DNA of 33,415 nt from Gluconacetobacter johannae (lineage in GTDB: Bacteria; Pseudomonadota; Alphaproteobacteria; Acetobacterales; Acetobacteraceae), in the NCBI RefSeq assembly GCF_014174305.1, contig NZ_JABEQH010000030.1:1-33415 (forward strand). Direction: 5' to 3'. This document shows positions 7,450-16,110 of this stretch, one piece after another (position 1 is the first letter of the stretch; each line of letters opens with the position of its first letter). Below the pieces are notes generated by a model. The model did not search any database. It had not been told where the DNA came from and saw only the letters and a program-made list of their open reading frames with translations. A program made the translations under genes and the position numbers.

Positions 7450-8004
7450 TCAGACCGTGCCGTCCGGCTCGCCGACCGGCAGGACGTCCAGATCCGCGCC
7501 CCACATCCGCTCCAGCCCGTACAGGGCGCGGGCCTCGGCCTTGAACAGATGCACGACGATATCGCCGGCGTCGATCAGCACCCAGTCCGACCCGTTCGCG
7601 CCTTCGATCAGCACACGCTTCAGCCCGGCCTCGCCCAGCTTGCGTTCGATATGCGTCGCCATCGCCGCGATCTGGCGATCGGCCACGCCGGTGGCGACCA
7701 CCATCCGGTCGGCGAACGCGGCGCGGCCGGTCAGGTCCAGCACCACGATGTCCTCACCCTTATCGTCGGCCAGGCTTTCGGTGATGATGGCCAGGTACTT
7801 GTCCAGCAGGGCGGTTTCGACGGGTTCGCGACGAACCGCCTTGCCGGGGCCGGCGACGGCCGCCTTCTTGCGCGGGGTGCCCGGCGCCTTCGCCGTGCCG
7901 GCAACCGTGCTGGCGGCAGCGGCGCGGCTGCCGGTCGTGGCTGACGTTTTCTTGGGTGCCGTGCGACGAGTGGTCCCCGTATCGGCCGGAGGCTTCCTGG
8001 CGAT
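7450..8004 (-). CDS. rsfS: Ribosomal silencing factor RsfS, without a standard start codon
   Basis: RsfS binds L14 on the 50S subunit and blocks subunit joining in starvation. The domain (from [11 protein letters not shown] to the end, about 120 residues) shows the family core [39 protein letters not shown] and YGLERMWG. It is preceded by a basic Ala/Lys/Thr-rich tail. I find no ATG, GTG or TTG in this frame between the end of the NadD domain and the RsfS core. A good Shine-Dalgarno GCAGGAG (8013-8019) precedes, with 8 nt spacing, an ATC codon at 8002-8004, exactly where an ATG would be expected (it would read [10 protein letters not shown]). RsfS may thus start at ATC, may be translated only as part of the NadD fusion, or the base may be a sequence error. 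The domain call is certain, the start is not. Confidence 0.6.
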   Translation of the reverse strand: MARKPPADTGTTRRTAPKKTSATTGSRAAAASTVAGTAKAPGTPRKKAAVAGPGKAVRREPVETALLDKYLAIITESLADDKGEDIVVLDLTGRAAFADRMVVATGVADRQIAAMATHIERKLGEAGLKRVLIEGANGSDWVLIDAGDIVVHLFKAEARALYGLERMWGADLDVLPVGEPDGTV

Positions 8005-8631
8005 GACTGTAACTCCTGCGGCAGGGTGATAAGGTGCGTTCGACGCACGTAATGCCGTTGCTGATATACCGGTCTGGGGGGCCGGAAGAAAGGCCCAAGC
8101 GCAGGGCGCGCGCGACGCAAGAATCGGGGCCTCGCGCGCCGGGCGGCGCCAGCGCGCCAGCGCCACCGCCGCCGGCCCGCGCAACGCCGCCGGGTTATAG
8201 GGCGGGCGGGGCAGAACCGCGAACGGCGCCAGCGAAACGATCCGCCGCCAGCGCCGCCAATGCGGCAGTTGGGCCAGCCCGTCCGCCCCCATCAGCCAGA
8301 CGAATTCCGCGCGGGGAAAGCGCCGGCGCAACCGCGCCAGCGTATCGACGGTATAGCGGGTGCCGATTCGCCGTTCGATGTCGGTGGCGATGATGCGCCG
8401 CCCGTCGGCACAGGCCGCGACCGCCGCCAGCCGTTCGTCGAACGGGGCCATGCCCAGCGCCGGCTTCAGCGGATTGCCCGGCGACACCATCAGCCAGACC
8501 TGGTCCAGCCGCAATTGCCGCAGGGCCCGCCGGGCGAGTTGCAGATGGCCGGCATGGACGGGATTGAACGACCCGCCCAACAGGCCGATCCGCACCCGCC
8601 GCCCGTCGCCCCACGCGGGAATCGACGCCAT
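7450..8631 (-). CDS. nadD: NadD nicotinate-nucleotide adenylyltransferase, in frame with RsfS
   Basis: One open frame of 393 residues. Residues 1 to about 197 are NadD, which makes nicotinic acid adenine dinucleotide from NaMN and ATP in NAD synthesis. The nucleotidyltransferase signature [15 protein letters not shown] (16-30) holds the HxGH motif. [14 protein letters not shown] lies at 112-125, and ISATALR (189-195) matches the usual C-terminal ISSTxIR. NadD would normally stop soon after. Here the frame continues through a Thr/Ala/Lys/Arg-rich stretch (about 211-270) into a complete RsfS domain (272-393) with no stop codon. ATG 8631 lies 2 nt after the proA stop, so the genes are coupled. 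The product is either a natural NadD-RsfS fusion or NadD with a long tail plus separately initiated RsfS. Confidence 0.82.
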   Translation of the reverse strand: MASIPAWGDGRRVRIGLLGGSFNPVHAGHLQLARRALRQLRLDQVWLMVSPGNPLKPALGMAPFDERLAAVAACADGRRIIATDIERRIGTRYTVDTLARLRRRFPRAEFVWLMGADGLAQLPHWRRWRRIVSLAPFAVLPRPPYNPAALRGPAAVALARWRRPAREAPILASRAPCAWAFLPAPQTGISATALRASNAPYHPAAGVTVIARKPPADTGTTRRTAPKKTSATTGSRAAAASTVAGTAKAPGTPRKKAAVAGPGKAVRREPVETALLDKYLAIITESLADDKGEDIVVLDLTGRAAFADRMVVATGVADRQIAAMATHIERKLGEAGLKRVLIEGANGSDWVLIDAGDIVVHLFKAEARALYGLERMWGADLDVLPVGEPDGTV

Positions 8632-8633
8632 GG

Positions 8634-9914
8634 TCAGGGACGCTGCTGCCCCGTCCCGATGACTTCGTACCGAAAGGTGGTCAGTTGCTCCAGCCCCACC
8701 GGGCCACGGGCATGGAAGCGGCCGGTGGCGATGCCGATTTCGGCGCCGAAACCGAATTCGCCCCCATCGCAGAACTGCGTCGAGGCATTCCACATCACCA
8801 CGGCGCTGTCCGTGCCGTTCAGGAACTGCGCGGCGATCTCCGCGTCCTCGGTCACGATCGCCTCGGTATGGGCGCTGCCATAGCGGGCGATGTGCGCCAG
8901 CGCGTCCTCGACCCCGTCCACCACGGCGATCGACAGGATCGCATCCAGCCATTCGGTGCCGAAATCGGCCTCGGTCGCCACAGGCAGGTCGGGCAGGATG
9001 GCGCGGGCGCGCCCATCGGCGCGGAAGGCGCAGCCGCGCGCGGCAAGGTCCGCCACGATGTCGGGCAGCAGGGCGGGCGCGACGGCGGCGTCGATCAGCA
9101 GCGTTTCGGTCGCGCCGCAGATGCCGGTGCGCCGCATCTTGGCATTGGCCACCAGCCCCCGGGCCATCGCCGGATCGGCCGCCGCGTGGACGTAGGTGTG
9201 GCACAGCCCCTCGGCATGCGCCAGCACGGGCACCCGGGCCTCGCGCTGCACCCGTTCGACCAACGACTTGCCGCCACGCGGAATAATCAGGTCGATCAGC
9301 CCCGACGCCGTCAGCATGTCCGCCACATGCCGGCGGTCGGTATCGGGCGCGATCTGCACCGCCGCCTCGGGCAGGCCGGCGGCGCGCAGGCCCGCCGCCA
9401 TCGCCGCATGGATCGCCCGCGCGCTGTGCAGGCTTTCCGACCCGCCGCGCAAAATCACCGCGTTGCCCGACTTGATGCACAGGCCCGCCGCGTCGGCGCC
9501 GACATTGGGGCGGCTTTCATAGATCATGCCGATGACGCCCACCGGCGTCGCCACGCGGCGGAACAGCAACCCGTTGGGCCGCGTCCATTCCGCCATGATC
9601 CGCCCGACCGGATCGGGCAGGCCCGCCACGTCCTCCAGCCCCCGGGCCATCGCCTCCACCCGCGCCGGGGTCAGGGTCAGCCGGTCGCGAAAGGACGCCG
9701 TGGCGGTCGAGGCCGCAAGATCGCGCGCATTCGCCGCCAGGATCTCATCCTGCCGTTCCCGCAGGGCAGCCGCCGCATGACGCAGGGCGGCATCGCGCGT
9801 CCCGGACGAACTCCGCGCCAGAAGCCGGGCGGCGGCACGGGCCCGCGCCGCCAGCTCCGGCATGGCCGGGACCCACTGGCCCTCTGCTTCCATGACGGAC
9901 GTGACTGCGTTCAT
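8634..9914 (-). CDS. proA: Gamma-glutamyl phosphate reductase ProA
   Basis: This 426-residue cytoplasmic enzyme is the second step of proline synthesis: NADPH-dependent reduction of gamma-glutamyl phosphate to glutamate-5-semialdehyde. It shows the aldehyde-dehydrogenase-like fold signatures VATPVGVIGMIYESRPNV (121-138), SGNAVILRGGSE (149-160), and the catalytic cysteine Cys266 in TGICGATE. Length is typical. ATG 9914 was chosen because AGGGAGG lies 6 nt upstream; an in-frame extension to 9995 lacks family similarity. The proB partner is not in the window, but proC is at 20207. The gene heads the proA-nadD-rsfS-rlmH cluster. Confidence 0.96.
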   Translation of the reverse strand: MNAVTSVMEAEGQWVPAMPELAARARAAARLLARSSSGTRDAALRHAAAALRERQDEILAANARDLAASTATASFRDRLTLTPARVEAMARGLEDVAGLPDPVGRIMAEWTRPNGLLFRRVATPVGVIGMIYESRPNVGADAAGLCIKSGNAVILRGGSESLHSARAIHAAMAAGLRAAGLPEAAVQIAPDTDRRHVADMLTASGLIDLIIPRGGKSLVERVQREARVPVLAHAEGLCHTYVHAAADPAMARGLVANAKMRRTGICGATETLLIDAAVAPALLPDIVADLAARGCAFRADGRARAILPDLPVATEADFGTEWLDAILSIAVVDGVEDALAHIARYGSAHTEAIVTEDAEIAAQFLNGTDSAVVMWNASTQFCDGGEFGFGAEIGIATGRFHARGPVGLEQLTTFRYEVIGTGQQRP

Positions 9915-10063
9915 AACCGGCCTCCCTGCCTCGATAACGGACCATTTTCGAACCGCGCGCCCCACGAGGGCAAGGGGAAAAATCCGGGCGGACATTCTCC
10001 GATCCGTCCAGGGGCTTTGTGCCGGGAACAGTCGATTCCCCTAAACGGATAAAAGTCTTTCTG

Positions 10064-10087
10064 CTTCTTTTTCTTCAGAAAAAGAAG
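10064..10087. terminator. Pyrimidine/purine hairpin downstream of ychF
   Basis: An inverted repeat, CTTCTTTTTCT then AGAAAAAGAAG, with a 2-nt centre, lies 25 nt past the ychF stop. On the minus strand it could act as the ychF terminator, although the stem is AT-rich. It lies between ychF and proA, suggesting the two are separate transcription units. Confidence 0.5.
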
Positions 10088-10111
10088 AAGACCTCCCCAA
10101 CCCGAAAACCC

Positions 10112-11206
10112 TCACACATTAAAGCGGAACAGCAGGACATCCCCATCCTGCACGACATAGTCGCGGCCTTCGATCCGCAGCTTCCCCGCCTCCTTGGCGC
10201 CCGCCTCGCCCTGGTAGCGGACGTAATCGTCATAGGCGACGGTCTCGCAGGCGATGAATCCGCGCTCGAAATCGTTATGGATCACCGCCGCCGCCTGGGG
10301 CGCGCGCGTGCCGGCCGTGATCGTCCAGGCACGGGTTTCCTTCGGCCCGACGGTGAAATAGGTCCGCAGGCCCAGCAGGCGATAGCCCGCCGCGATCACG
10401 CGATCCAGGCCGCTGTCGGCCAGACCCAGCCCGTCGAGGAATTCCTTGCGGTCGTCGGGGCCAAGCTGGCTGACCTCGGCCTCGATCGCCGCCGACACGA
10501 CGACGGAGACGGCGCCCTCGGCCTCGGCGCGGGCGCGCACGCGCTCGGACCACGCATTGCCGGTGGCGGCCGACGCCTCCTCGACATTGCAGACATACAG
10601 GACCGGCTTGCTGGTCATCAGCTGCAGGCGGCGCACGGCCTCCTCCTGCCCCGCCGGAATCGCCTGCCGGGCGGGCCGCCCCTCGCGCAGGACCTCGATC
10701 AGCGGCTCCATCAGCGCGACCTGGGCGGCGGCGTCGCGGTCGTTGCCCTTGGCCTTCTTCTGCAAGGCCACGATCCGCTTTTCCAGCGAGTCCAGGTCGG
10801 CCAGCATCAGTTCGGTCTCGATGATCTCCGCATCGCGGATCGGGTCGATCCCGCCCTCGACATGGGTGATGTCGTCATCCTCGAAGCAGCGCAGCACATG
10901 GATGATCGCATCGACCTCGCGGATGTTCGCCAGGAACTGGTTGCCCAGCCCCTCGCCGCGCGAGGCCCCGCGCACCAGCCCCGCGATATCGACGAATTCC
11001 AGGCTGGTCGGCAGGATCTTCTGCGACTTGCCGATCGCCGCCAGCGCCTCCAGCCGGGGATCGGGCACCGCGACCCGGCCCACGTTCGGCTCGATGGTGC
11101 AGAACGGATAGTTCGCAGCCTGGGCCGACGCGGTTTCGGTCAGGGCGTTGAACAGGGTCGACTTGCCGACATTCGGCAGGCCCACGATGCCGCAATTGAA
11201 CCCCAT
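10112..11206 (-). CDS. ychF: Redox-regulated ATPase / GTPase-fold YchF (Ola1)
   Basis: This 364-residue protein has the exact usual family length. It is an Obg-family P-loop NTPase that prefers ATP and associates with ribosomes and stress responses. The P-loop GLPNVGKST (9-17), the G3 DIAGL with EFVDIAGLVRGASRGEGLGNQFL, the modified G4 NVEE in VLYVCNVEEA, and a C-terminal TGS domain ending in RDYVVQDGDVLLFRFNV are all visible. Its ATG overlaps the pth stop (TGATG at 11204-11208), so it is translationally coupled to pth, a common pairing. It is followed by a hairpin at 10064-10087. Confidence 0.96.
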   Translation of the reverse strand: MGFNCGIVGLPNVGKSTLFNALTETASAQAANYPFCTIEPNVGRVAVPDPRLEALAAIGKSQKILPTSLEFVDIAGLVRGASRGEGLGNQFLANIREVDAIIHVLRCFEDDDITHVEGGIDPIRDAEIIETELMLADLDSLEKRIVALQKKAKGNDRDAAAQVALMEPLIEVLREGRPARQAIPAGQEEAVRRLQLMTSKPVLYVCNVEEASAATGNAWSERVRARAEAEGAVSVVVSAAIEAEVSQLGPDDRKEFLDGLGLADSGLDRVIAAGYRLLGLRTYFTVGPKETRAWTITAGTRAPQAAAVIHNDFERGFIACETVAYDDYVRYQGEAGAKEAGKLRIEGRDYVVQDGDVLLFRFNV

Positions 11207-11784
11207 CAGCCCTTCTCCCCGGCCAGCAAGGCCATTTTCGTCATGAACAGTTCGGGCTGCCCGTCCGCCAGGACCGGCGCCGTGTCGGACATGGCGTCGA
11301 GCATGCGCTCCAGCCAGTCCTGGTCGCTTTTCGCGAAATCGCCCAGCACATATCCCGTCACGCGGTCGCGCGCGCCGGGGTGGCCGATCCCGATGCGGAC
11401 GCGCCAGTAGTCCTGGCCCCCCAGCATCCGGTCCATCGAACGCAGGCCGTTATGGCCGGCGGCGCCCCCGCCCTGCTTCACCCGCACCCGGCCGGGCGCC
11501 AGATCAAGCTCGTCGTGGAAGGCGGTGATCGCGGCGATGGGAATCTTGTAGAAGGCGGCAGCCTGCTGAACGCTCTCGCCCGAGAGGTTCATGTAGGTCA
11601 GGGGCTTGAGCAGCAGCACCTTGTGCCGCCCCACCCGCCCTTCGGCCACCTCGCCCCGGAAGCGCTTCCGCCATGGCGCGAAGCCATGGCGGGCGGCGAT
11701 CCGGTCGACGGCCATGAAACCGACATTGTGCCGGTGCCGGCTCATCCCCGGCTCAGGATTTCCGAGCCCGGTCCAGAGCAGCAT
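11206..11784 (-). CDS. pth: Peptidyl-tRNA hydrolase
   Basis: This 192-residue cytoplasmic enzyme cleaves the ester bond of peptidyl-tRNAs released by stalled ribosomes. The family signature at the N-terminus (GLGNPEPGMSRHRHNVGF) carries the catalytic His19 and conserved Asn20. LLLKPLTYMNLSGESV and the FHDELDL Asp are also present, as is the tRNA-contacting GGGAAGHNGLRS region. The N-terminal residues MLLWTG are short but typical. It lies between rplY (39 nt upstream) and ychF (overlapping), the standard rplY-pth-ychF order. The three probably form one operon. Confidence 0.96.
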   Translation of the reverse strand: MLLWTGLGNPEPGMSRHRHNVGFMAVDRIAARHGFAPWRKRFRGEVAEGRVGRHKVLLLKPLTYMNLSGESVQQAAAFYKIPIAAITAFHDELDLAPGRVRVKQGGGAAGHNGLRSMDRMLGGQDYWRVRIGIGHPGARDRVTGYVLGDFAKSDQDWLERMLDAMSDTAPVLADGQPELFMTKMALLAGEKG

Positions 11785-11823
11785 GCCGTATTCCCTGTCG
11801 TATGGCCGTATCCGGTCCCCGGC

Positions 11824-12438
11824 TTACTTCTTCGCCGGCGCCGCGGCCGCGGGGGCCTCGGCCGCTTCATCGACGCTGGGCGCGGCGACGGTGGCGATCA
11901 CGAAGTTCGGGGTCTGCACGATCGGCGTCACGTTTTCCGTGCCCTGCAGATCGTTCCAGCGGACGTTGTCGTGAATGTCCAACTGCGACAGATCGACGGT
12001 GAAGGACGACGGCATGCTGGCCGGATCGGCGCTGACTTCCACCGTGTGGCGGACGATGTTCAGCACGCCGCCGCGCTTGATGCCGGGCGACTTGTCCTCA
12101 CCCGTGAAGACGATCTGCACTTCGACATGCATGCGCTCGCCGGCGGCAAGGCGCTGGAAATCGACATGGATCGGCTGGTCGGTAACCGGATGAAGCTGGA
12201 TCTCGCGCATCAGGGCGTGGGACGACGCACCATCGACGGTGATGTCGTACACGCGCGAACGCCAGCCGGCCTTGTGCATTTCGCGCACCACCAGGCGGGG
12301 GTCCAGCGCGATCAGGGTCGGTTCCTGCTTCGCACCATAGACGACGGCCGGTACCTGACCGCCACGCCTCGTCGCACGCGCTGCCCCCTTACCAGCCTTC
12401 GCGCGCGAAGAAGCCTCAAGTTTCGTGAATTGGGTCAC
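11824..12438 (-). CDS. rplY: 50S ribosomal protein L25/general stress protein Ctc
   Basis: This 204-residue protein is the long, two-domain L25 (Ctc type) that binds 5S rRNA. The N-terminal 5S-binding domain contains [20 protein letters not shown] (17-36). The C-terminal beta domain contains [20 protein letters not shown] and [20 protein letters not shown]. An Ala/Pro/Lys-rich tail ends the protein, as often seen in alphaproteobacteria. I prefer the GTG at 12436-12438, with AGGAG 6 nt upstream, giving the start [10 protein letters not shown]. The next GTG upstream (12462) would add eight residues lying over the leader hairpin. First gene of rplY-pth-ychF. Confidence 0.93.
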   Translation of the reverse strand: MTQFTKLEASSRAKAGKGAARATRRGGQVPAVVYGAKQEPTLIALDPRLVVREMHKAGWRSRVYDITVDGASSHALMREIQLHPVTDQPIHVDFQRLAAGERMHVEVQIVFTGEDKSPGIKRGGVLNIVRHTVEVSADPASMPSSFTVDLSQLDIHDNVRWNDLQGTENVTPIVQTPNFVIATVAAPSVDEAAEAPAAAAPAKK

Positions 12439-12458
12439 TGTCTGCTCCTGAAAACCAA

Positions 12459-12490
12459 GCACGCGGGCCTCCAGGGGTGCCCGCGCGTGC
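12459..12490 (-). terminator. Hairpin just upstream of rplY
   Basis: A 10-bp GC-rich stem (GCACGCGGGC against GCCCGCGCGTGC with a 2-nt bulge) and 10-nt loop is followed on the minus strand by TTGGTTTT. It ends only about 13 nt before the rplY Shine-Dalgarno. It may terminate the upstream phosphatase transcript. Because it is so close to rplY it may instead be an attenuator or L25 binding site in the leader. Confidence 0.5.
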
Positions 12491-12560
12491 GGGGGCCTTT
12501 AATGGAAAACCGGTTCCGACGCAAATTTTTCGCCCGTCCGGCAGGCCGGGCCTGCGGGAC

Positions 12561-13169
12561 TCAGCCCAGCGGGGACAGGCCCCAGTCCGTCCGGCTGCCG
12601 TTCAGTTCCTCGGCACGCGGCGCCACCCACAGCGGCACCGCGTTGGGCAGGCGCACGTTCGGCGGCAGCCCCATGGCCGCGCGCAGGGCGCGGAACATCG
12701 CGCCATGGCAGACGATCAGCACCACGCCATGTCCGTCCAGGGCGCGGTTGACGGCGGCGACGGCGCGCGCGCGCAGTTCCGCGAACGGCTCGGCCCCCTT
12801 GGGCGTGTATTCCCCGGCGATCCAGCTATCGTACCAATGGCCCATCGGCTGGCCTTCCTGCTCCCCGAAGCAGACCTCCTGCAACCCGTCGTCCACGGCC
12901 ACCGGCAGCGGCGCGTCGCCGGGGGCGGCCATCGCCCCGGCGACGATCTGCGCGGTACGCAGCGCCCGGACCAGCGGCGAGGACACGATGCGGGCCACCG
13001 GCATGTGGTCGTCCTCGTGCCGGGACAGCAGGGCGCCGGCGGCCTCGGCCTGCGCGATGCCGCGCGCGTTCAGCGGAATGTCCGACCGCCCCTGCGATCG
13101 CCCCTCGGCATTCCAGTCCGTCTCGCCATGGCGCAGGTACCAGTACGGGCGGGCGATCAGGTCGGTCAT
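12561..13169 (-). CDS. Histidine phosphatase (phosphoglycerate mutase-like)
   Basis: This 202-residue protein is a branch-1 histidine phosphatase. YLRHGETDWN (11-20) holds the catalytic RHG with His14. IVSSPLVRALRTAQI supplies the phosphate-binding arginines, and LIVCHGAMFRAL supplies the second catalytic histidine. The family includes GpmB-like phosphatases, alpha-ribazole phosphatase and cofactor-dependent mutases, and the sequence alone does not choose between them. The length is typical of small phosphatases rather than of glycolytic mutase. ATG 13169 has AGGAG upstream. It lies about 80 nt downstream of prs in the same direction and may be co-transcribed with it. Confidence 0.88.
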   Translation of the reverse strand: MTDLIARPYWYLRHGETDWNAEGRSQGRSDIPLNARGIAQAEAAGALLSRHEDDHMPVARIVSSPLVRALRTAQIVAGAMAAPGDAPLPVAVDDGLQEVCFGEQEGQPMGHWYDSWIAGEYTPKGAEPFAELRARAVAAVNRALDGHGVVLIVCHGAMFRALRAAMGLPPNVRLPNAVPLWVAPRAEELNGSRTDWGLSPLG

Positions 13170-13250
13170 GGGGGCGGCTCCTTTTCCGGTTCGCCTGAAG
13201 GAAACCGCTTTTGCGCCGGTTTGAAAAGCCGCCTCGGGTCCCGCGCGTGG

Positions 13251-14231
13251 TCAGTCGAACAGCGAGGAGACCGAACTTTCGTCCGAAACCGCGCGCATCG
13301 CCCGCGACAGCAGGTTCGCGGTGCTGATCTGGCGGATATTGGCGGCCCTGGCCACGGCATCGGTCGCGGCGATGCTGTCGGTCAGCGTCAGCATGCCGAT
13401 CGGCGAATCGGCAATCCGCTGCACGGCGCCCCCGGTCAGCACGCCATGGGTGACATAGGCCTCGACCGCCGAGGCCCCTTCCTTCATCAGCGCCGCCGCC
13501 GCATTGCACAGCGACCCGCCGCTGTCGACGATATCGTCGACCATGACGCAATAGCGGCCACGCACGTCGCCGATGACGTTCATGACCTCGGACACGCCCG
13601 CGCGCTCGCGCCGCTTGTCGATGATCGCCAGATCCACGTTCAGCCGCTGCGCCAGCTGGCGGGCGCGCACCACGCCCCCCACGTCGGGCGAGACGATCAT
13701 CAGGTTCTGCTCCCCGCCGCGAATCGCCATCGGCGGCGCGGCGTACGACAGCCCACCCTGGCCCATGCGCCCCTTGATATCGCGGGTGAACAGCGGCGCG
13801 GCATAGAGGTTGTCGACCGGAATGTCGAAGAAGCCCTGGATCTGCATCGCATGCAGGTCCATCGTCAGGATGCGGTTCGCCCCGGCCTCGACCAGCAGGT
13901 TGGCGACCAGCTTGGCGCTGATGGGCGTGCGGGGGCCGGATTTGCGATCCTGCCGCGCGTAGCCGAAATAGGGCATCACCGCCGTGACGCGCCGTGCCGA
14001 ACCGCGCCGCAGCGCGTCCAGCATAATCAGCAGCTCCATCAGGTTGTCGTTGGTGGGCGCGCAGGTGCTCTGGATCACGAACACGTCCTCGCCGCGGACA
14101 TTTTCGTGGATTTCGACGAAGACCTCCATATCGGCGAAACGCCGAACCGAAACGTTGCACAACGGCATCCGCAACTCCCCCGCAACTCTTTCGGCAAGGG
14201 GCAGATTACTGTTACAGGCGACGATCTTCAT
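13251..14231 (-). CDS. prs: Ribose-phosphate pyrophosphokinase
   Basis: This 326-residue cytoplasmic enzyme makes PRPP from ribose 5-phosphate and ATP for purine, pyrimidine, His, Trp and NAD synthesis. Family blocks are clear: [32 protein letters not shown] (87-108), the metal/ATP-binding [20 protein letters not shown] (125-144), and the PRPP-binding loop [10 protein letters not shown] (231-240). It is slightly longer than the usual 310-315 residues, with an insert at about 152-172 ([20 protein letters not shown]). ATG 14231 is preceded by GGGAG. The neighbourhood upstream of rplY is typical. Confidence 0.95.
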   Translation of the reverse strand: MKIVACNSNLPLAERVAGELRMPLCNVSVRRFADMEVFVEIHENVRGEDVFVIQSTCAPTNDNLMELLIMLDALRRGSARRVTAVMPYFGYARQDRKSGPRTPISAKLVANLLVEAGANRILTMDLHAMQIQGFFDIPVDNLYAAPLFTRDIKGRMGQGGLSYAAPPMAIRGGEQNLMIVSPDVGGVVRARQLAQRLNVDLAIIDKRRERAGVSEVMNVIGDVRGRYCVMVDDIVDSGGSLCNAAAALMKEGASAVEAYVTHGVLTGGAVQRIADSPIGMLTLTDSIAATDAVARAANIRQISTANLLSRAMRAVSDESSVSSLFD

Positions 14232-14356
14232 GTGGCAACGCTCCCGGGGCGGCGTCTCGTGGCAGGCGCGCGGGTTCTAGCAACCGCGCCGGGCCGTGTC
14301 ATCCGTCTCCCGCATCGGTCACGCATGCCGGCCATGCCGCCAACGCCGCGCGTCGC

Positions 14357-15301
14357 CTAACGTTGCGCGTGCGCCACAACAGGCGGCGGCAGCGGCACGT
14401 TGTCGCGCCCCGAATACCGCGCGACCACCTGCCGCACGCCGCCCGCCGCCTCCTGCGCGGCGGCCACGGCGACATCGCCCCAGTGCCCGTCCAGCGCATG
14501 GGCGTCGATGTCATGCAACTGCGTCGCCGCCCCGGCCTCCTTGCCCGCCGCGTCCACCACCCGCCAGACAAGCTGGAGATGCTGCTGCGGATGGCCGGTC
14601 GTCCCCGGCGGCCCGTCCGTCACCGTCACCTTGCAGGCCACGGAAAAATCGGCGTCGCGCGGCACGTTCTGCACGGCGTCCTCGGCATCGCGCAACGAGG
14701 CCGCGAAGGCCCGCGCCAGCGCCACGTCGCCGTCGCCCGGCGCGCCGGCCACCCCGGCGAAAAAGATCCGCGCCGCCCGGTGCTTCAGGCTGTGCGGGTC
14801 GTGGTCCATCTGGTCAGCCTGGATGCCGGTCAGCGCGCCGGCGATGCCCGGCGCCGCCTGTCCCGCCGCAGCCTTCAGCATCGCCGGGTCGCCGGCGGCC
14901 CAGGTCGCGGCCGGCACGCCCATGCCCTCGTCCGTGCTGCGGACCACCCCGGCGGGCGTGATGACGCTGTAGGTCGGCACCACCTGGCCGCCCCGGCTCA
15001 CCGCCCCCAGCCGCAGCCACCAGTCGCCCTTGCGCGCCGGCTGGGCCACGGCGGGCACGGACTGCTCCAGCAGGGCGGCGACGACGTCGCGGCTCCATTC
15101 CCCGGCGGCGGCGTCGCCCAGCAGGGCCGCTGACGGCGCCGGCACCGCCAGGCGCGACGGCGGCGGATTCAGGGCCAGCGACCGCCCCTCCCGCCCCGGA
15201 TCGCGAAAGGGATGCGGCACGTCGAGACAGCCGGACAGAAGGGACAGGCCGGCCGCGCCGATCAGGCCGGCCGCACGACGGACGAAAAGCGCGCGTTTCA
15301 T
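14357..15301 (-). CDS. Putative lipoprotein of unknown function
   Basis: This 314-residue protein has a lipoprotein signal peptide: a basic start (MKRALFVRRA), a hydrophobic stretch, and lipobox LLSGC with the lipid-modified Cys25. It should be anchored in the inner or outer membrane. The mature part is Ala/Gly-rich without a domain I recognise. WWLRLGAVSRGGQVVPTYSVI and HLQLVWRVVDAAGKEAG look like beta strands of a secreted fold. Its ATG overlaps the pgeF stop by 4 nt (ATGA at 15298-15301), so it is the last gene of the lgt-midA-pgeF operon. The context with Lgt, the enzyme that lipidates prolipoproteins, is suggestive but may be coincidental. Confidence 0.75.
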   Translation of the reverse strand: MKRALFVRRAAGLIGAAGLSLLSGCLDVPHPFRDPGREGRSLALNPPPSRLAVPAPSAALLGDAAAGEWSRDVVAALLEQSVPAVAQPARKGDWWLRLGAVSRGGQVVPTYSVITPAGVVRSTDEGMGVPAATWAAGDPAMLKAAAGQAAPGIAGALTGIQADQMDHDPHSLKHRAARIFFAGVAGAPGDGDVALARAFAASLRDAEDAVQNVPRDADFSVACKVTVTDGPPGTTGHPQQHLQLVWRVVDAAGKEAGAATQLHDIDAHALDGHWGDVAVAAAQEAAGGVRQVVARYSGRDNVPLPPPVVAHAQR

Positions 15302-16110
15302 GCGCCGCTTGTAGCATCGGGCCGGGCGATGACCGAAATCTGGTGCCCGATCGGCCCGCCGCCCGCCAGGGTCCGCCGCCGATGGCTGAAGAACCGGTCG
15401 GGATCGGCCAGCGTATCGACGCCCAGCGCCACGGCCTGGCCCACCCCGGCCCGCCGCAACCGCGCGACGCAGTAGCCCGCCAGGTCGAACTGGAAATGCC
15501 CCACCCGCCGTCCCGGCGCAAAGAACGGCGCGGCCCCGGCGTCGGCGGCCAGCGCCTGGTCGCGCATGTCCGGCCCGACCTCGTAACCGGCCTGCCCGAT
15601 GCAGGGGCCGACCACGGCGCGGATGCCGGCGGCCTCGGCGCCCAGCGCCGCCATCGCCGCCACCGTGGCCTCCAGCACGCCGCCGACCGCCCCGCGCCAG
15701 CCGGCATGGGCCGCACCCACCACCCGGCCGCCCGGCCCCGCGAACAGCACAGGCCCGCAATCGGCCGTGATGACGCCCAGCGCCACATCCGCCCGATCGG
15801 TCACCAGCGCGTCGGCCGTGGGGCCGCCCCCCGGCATCCAGAGCGCGTCCCCCGCCCCCACGACGGCCACGCCGTCGCCATGGACCTGCGTCACACCCAG
15901 CAACCGCTCCGGCGCGACCCCCATCGCGGCGGCGACCCGCCGCCGGTTCTCGGCCAGCGCCCCGGCCGCGTCGCCCGAACGGGTCGAGCAGTTCAGGCTG
16001 GCATACGGCCCCTGCGACACGCCGCCCCGGCGGGTGAAAAACCCATGGCGCACGTCGCCCAGCAGGGCATGGCGCAGGATCGAATCGTCCGGAATCCCGT
16101 TATCGGTCAT
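15298..16110 (-). CDS. pgeF: Peptidoglycan editing factor PgeF (laccase-domain, YfiH family)
   Basis: This 270-residue protein belongs to the YfiH/DUF152 family. PgeF removes wrongly incorporated amino acids from peptidoglycan precursors; relatives act as purine nucleoside phosphorylases. The three metal/active-site residues of the family are present: His77 in VTQVHGDGV, Cys118 in TADCGPVL and His135 in AAHAGWRG. GHFQFDLAGYC is also typical. Length is normal. ATG 16110 has GGAGA upstream and overlaps the midA stop by 4 nt. It is part of the lgt-midA-pgeF-lipoprotein operon, an arrangement common in alphaproteobacteria. Confidence 0.93.
   Translation of the reverse strand: MTDNGIPDDSILRHALLGDVRHGFFTRRGGVSQGPYASLNCSTRSGDAAGALAENRRRVAAAMGVAPERLLGVTQVHGDGVAVVGAGDALWMPGGGPTADALVTDRADVALGVITADCGPVLFAGPGGRVVGAAHAGWRGAVGGVLEATVAAMAALGAEAAGIRAVVGPCIGQAGYEVGPDMRDQALAADAGAAPFFAPGRRVGHFQFDLAGYCVARLRRAGVGQAVALGVDTLADPDRFFSHRRRTLAGGGPIGHQISVIARPDATSGA

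Noticed and set aside
11380-14360. Long plus-strand frames opposite pth, rplY, the phosphatase and prs
   Set aside because: They are low-complexity Arg/Gly/His sequences antisense to well-recognised housekeeping genes.
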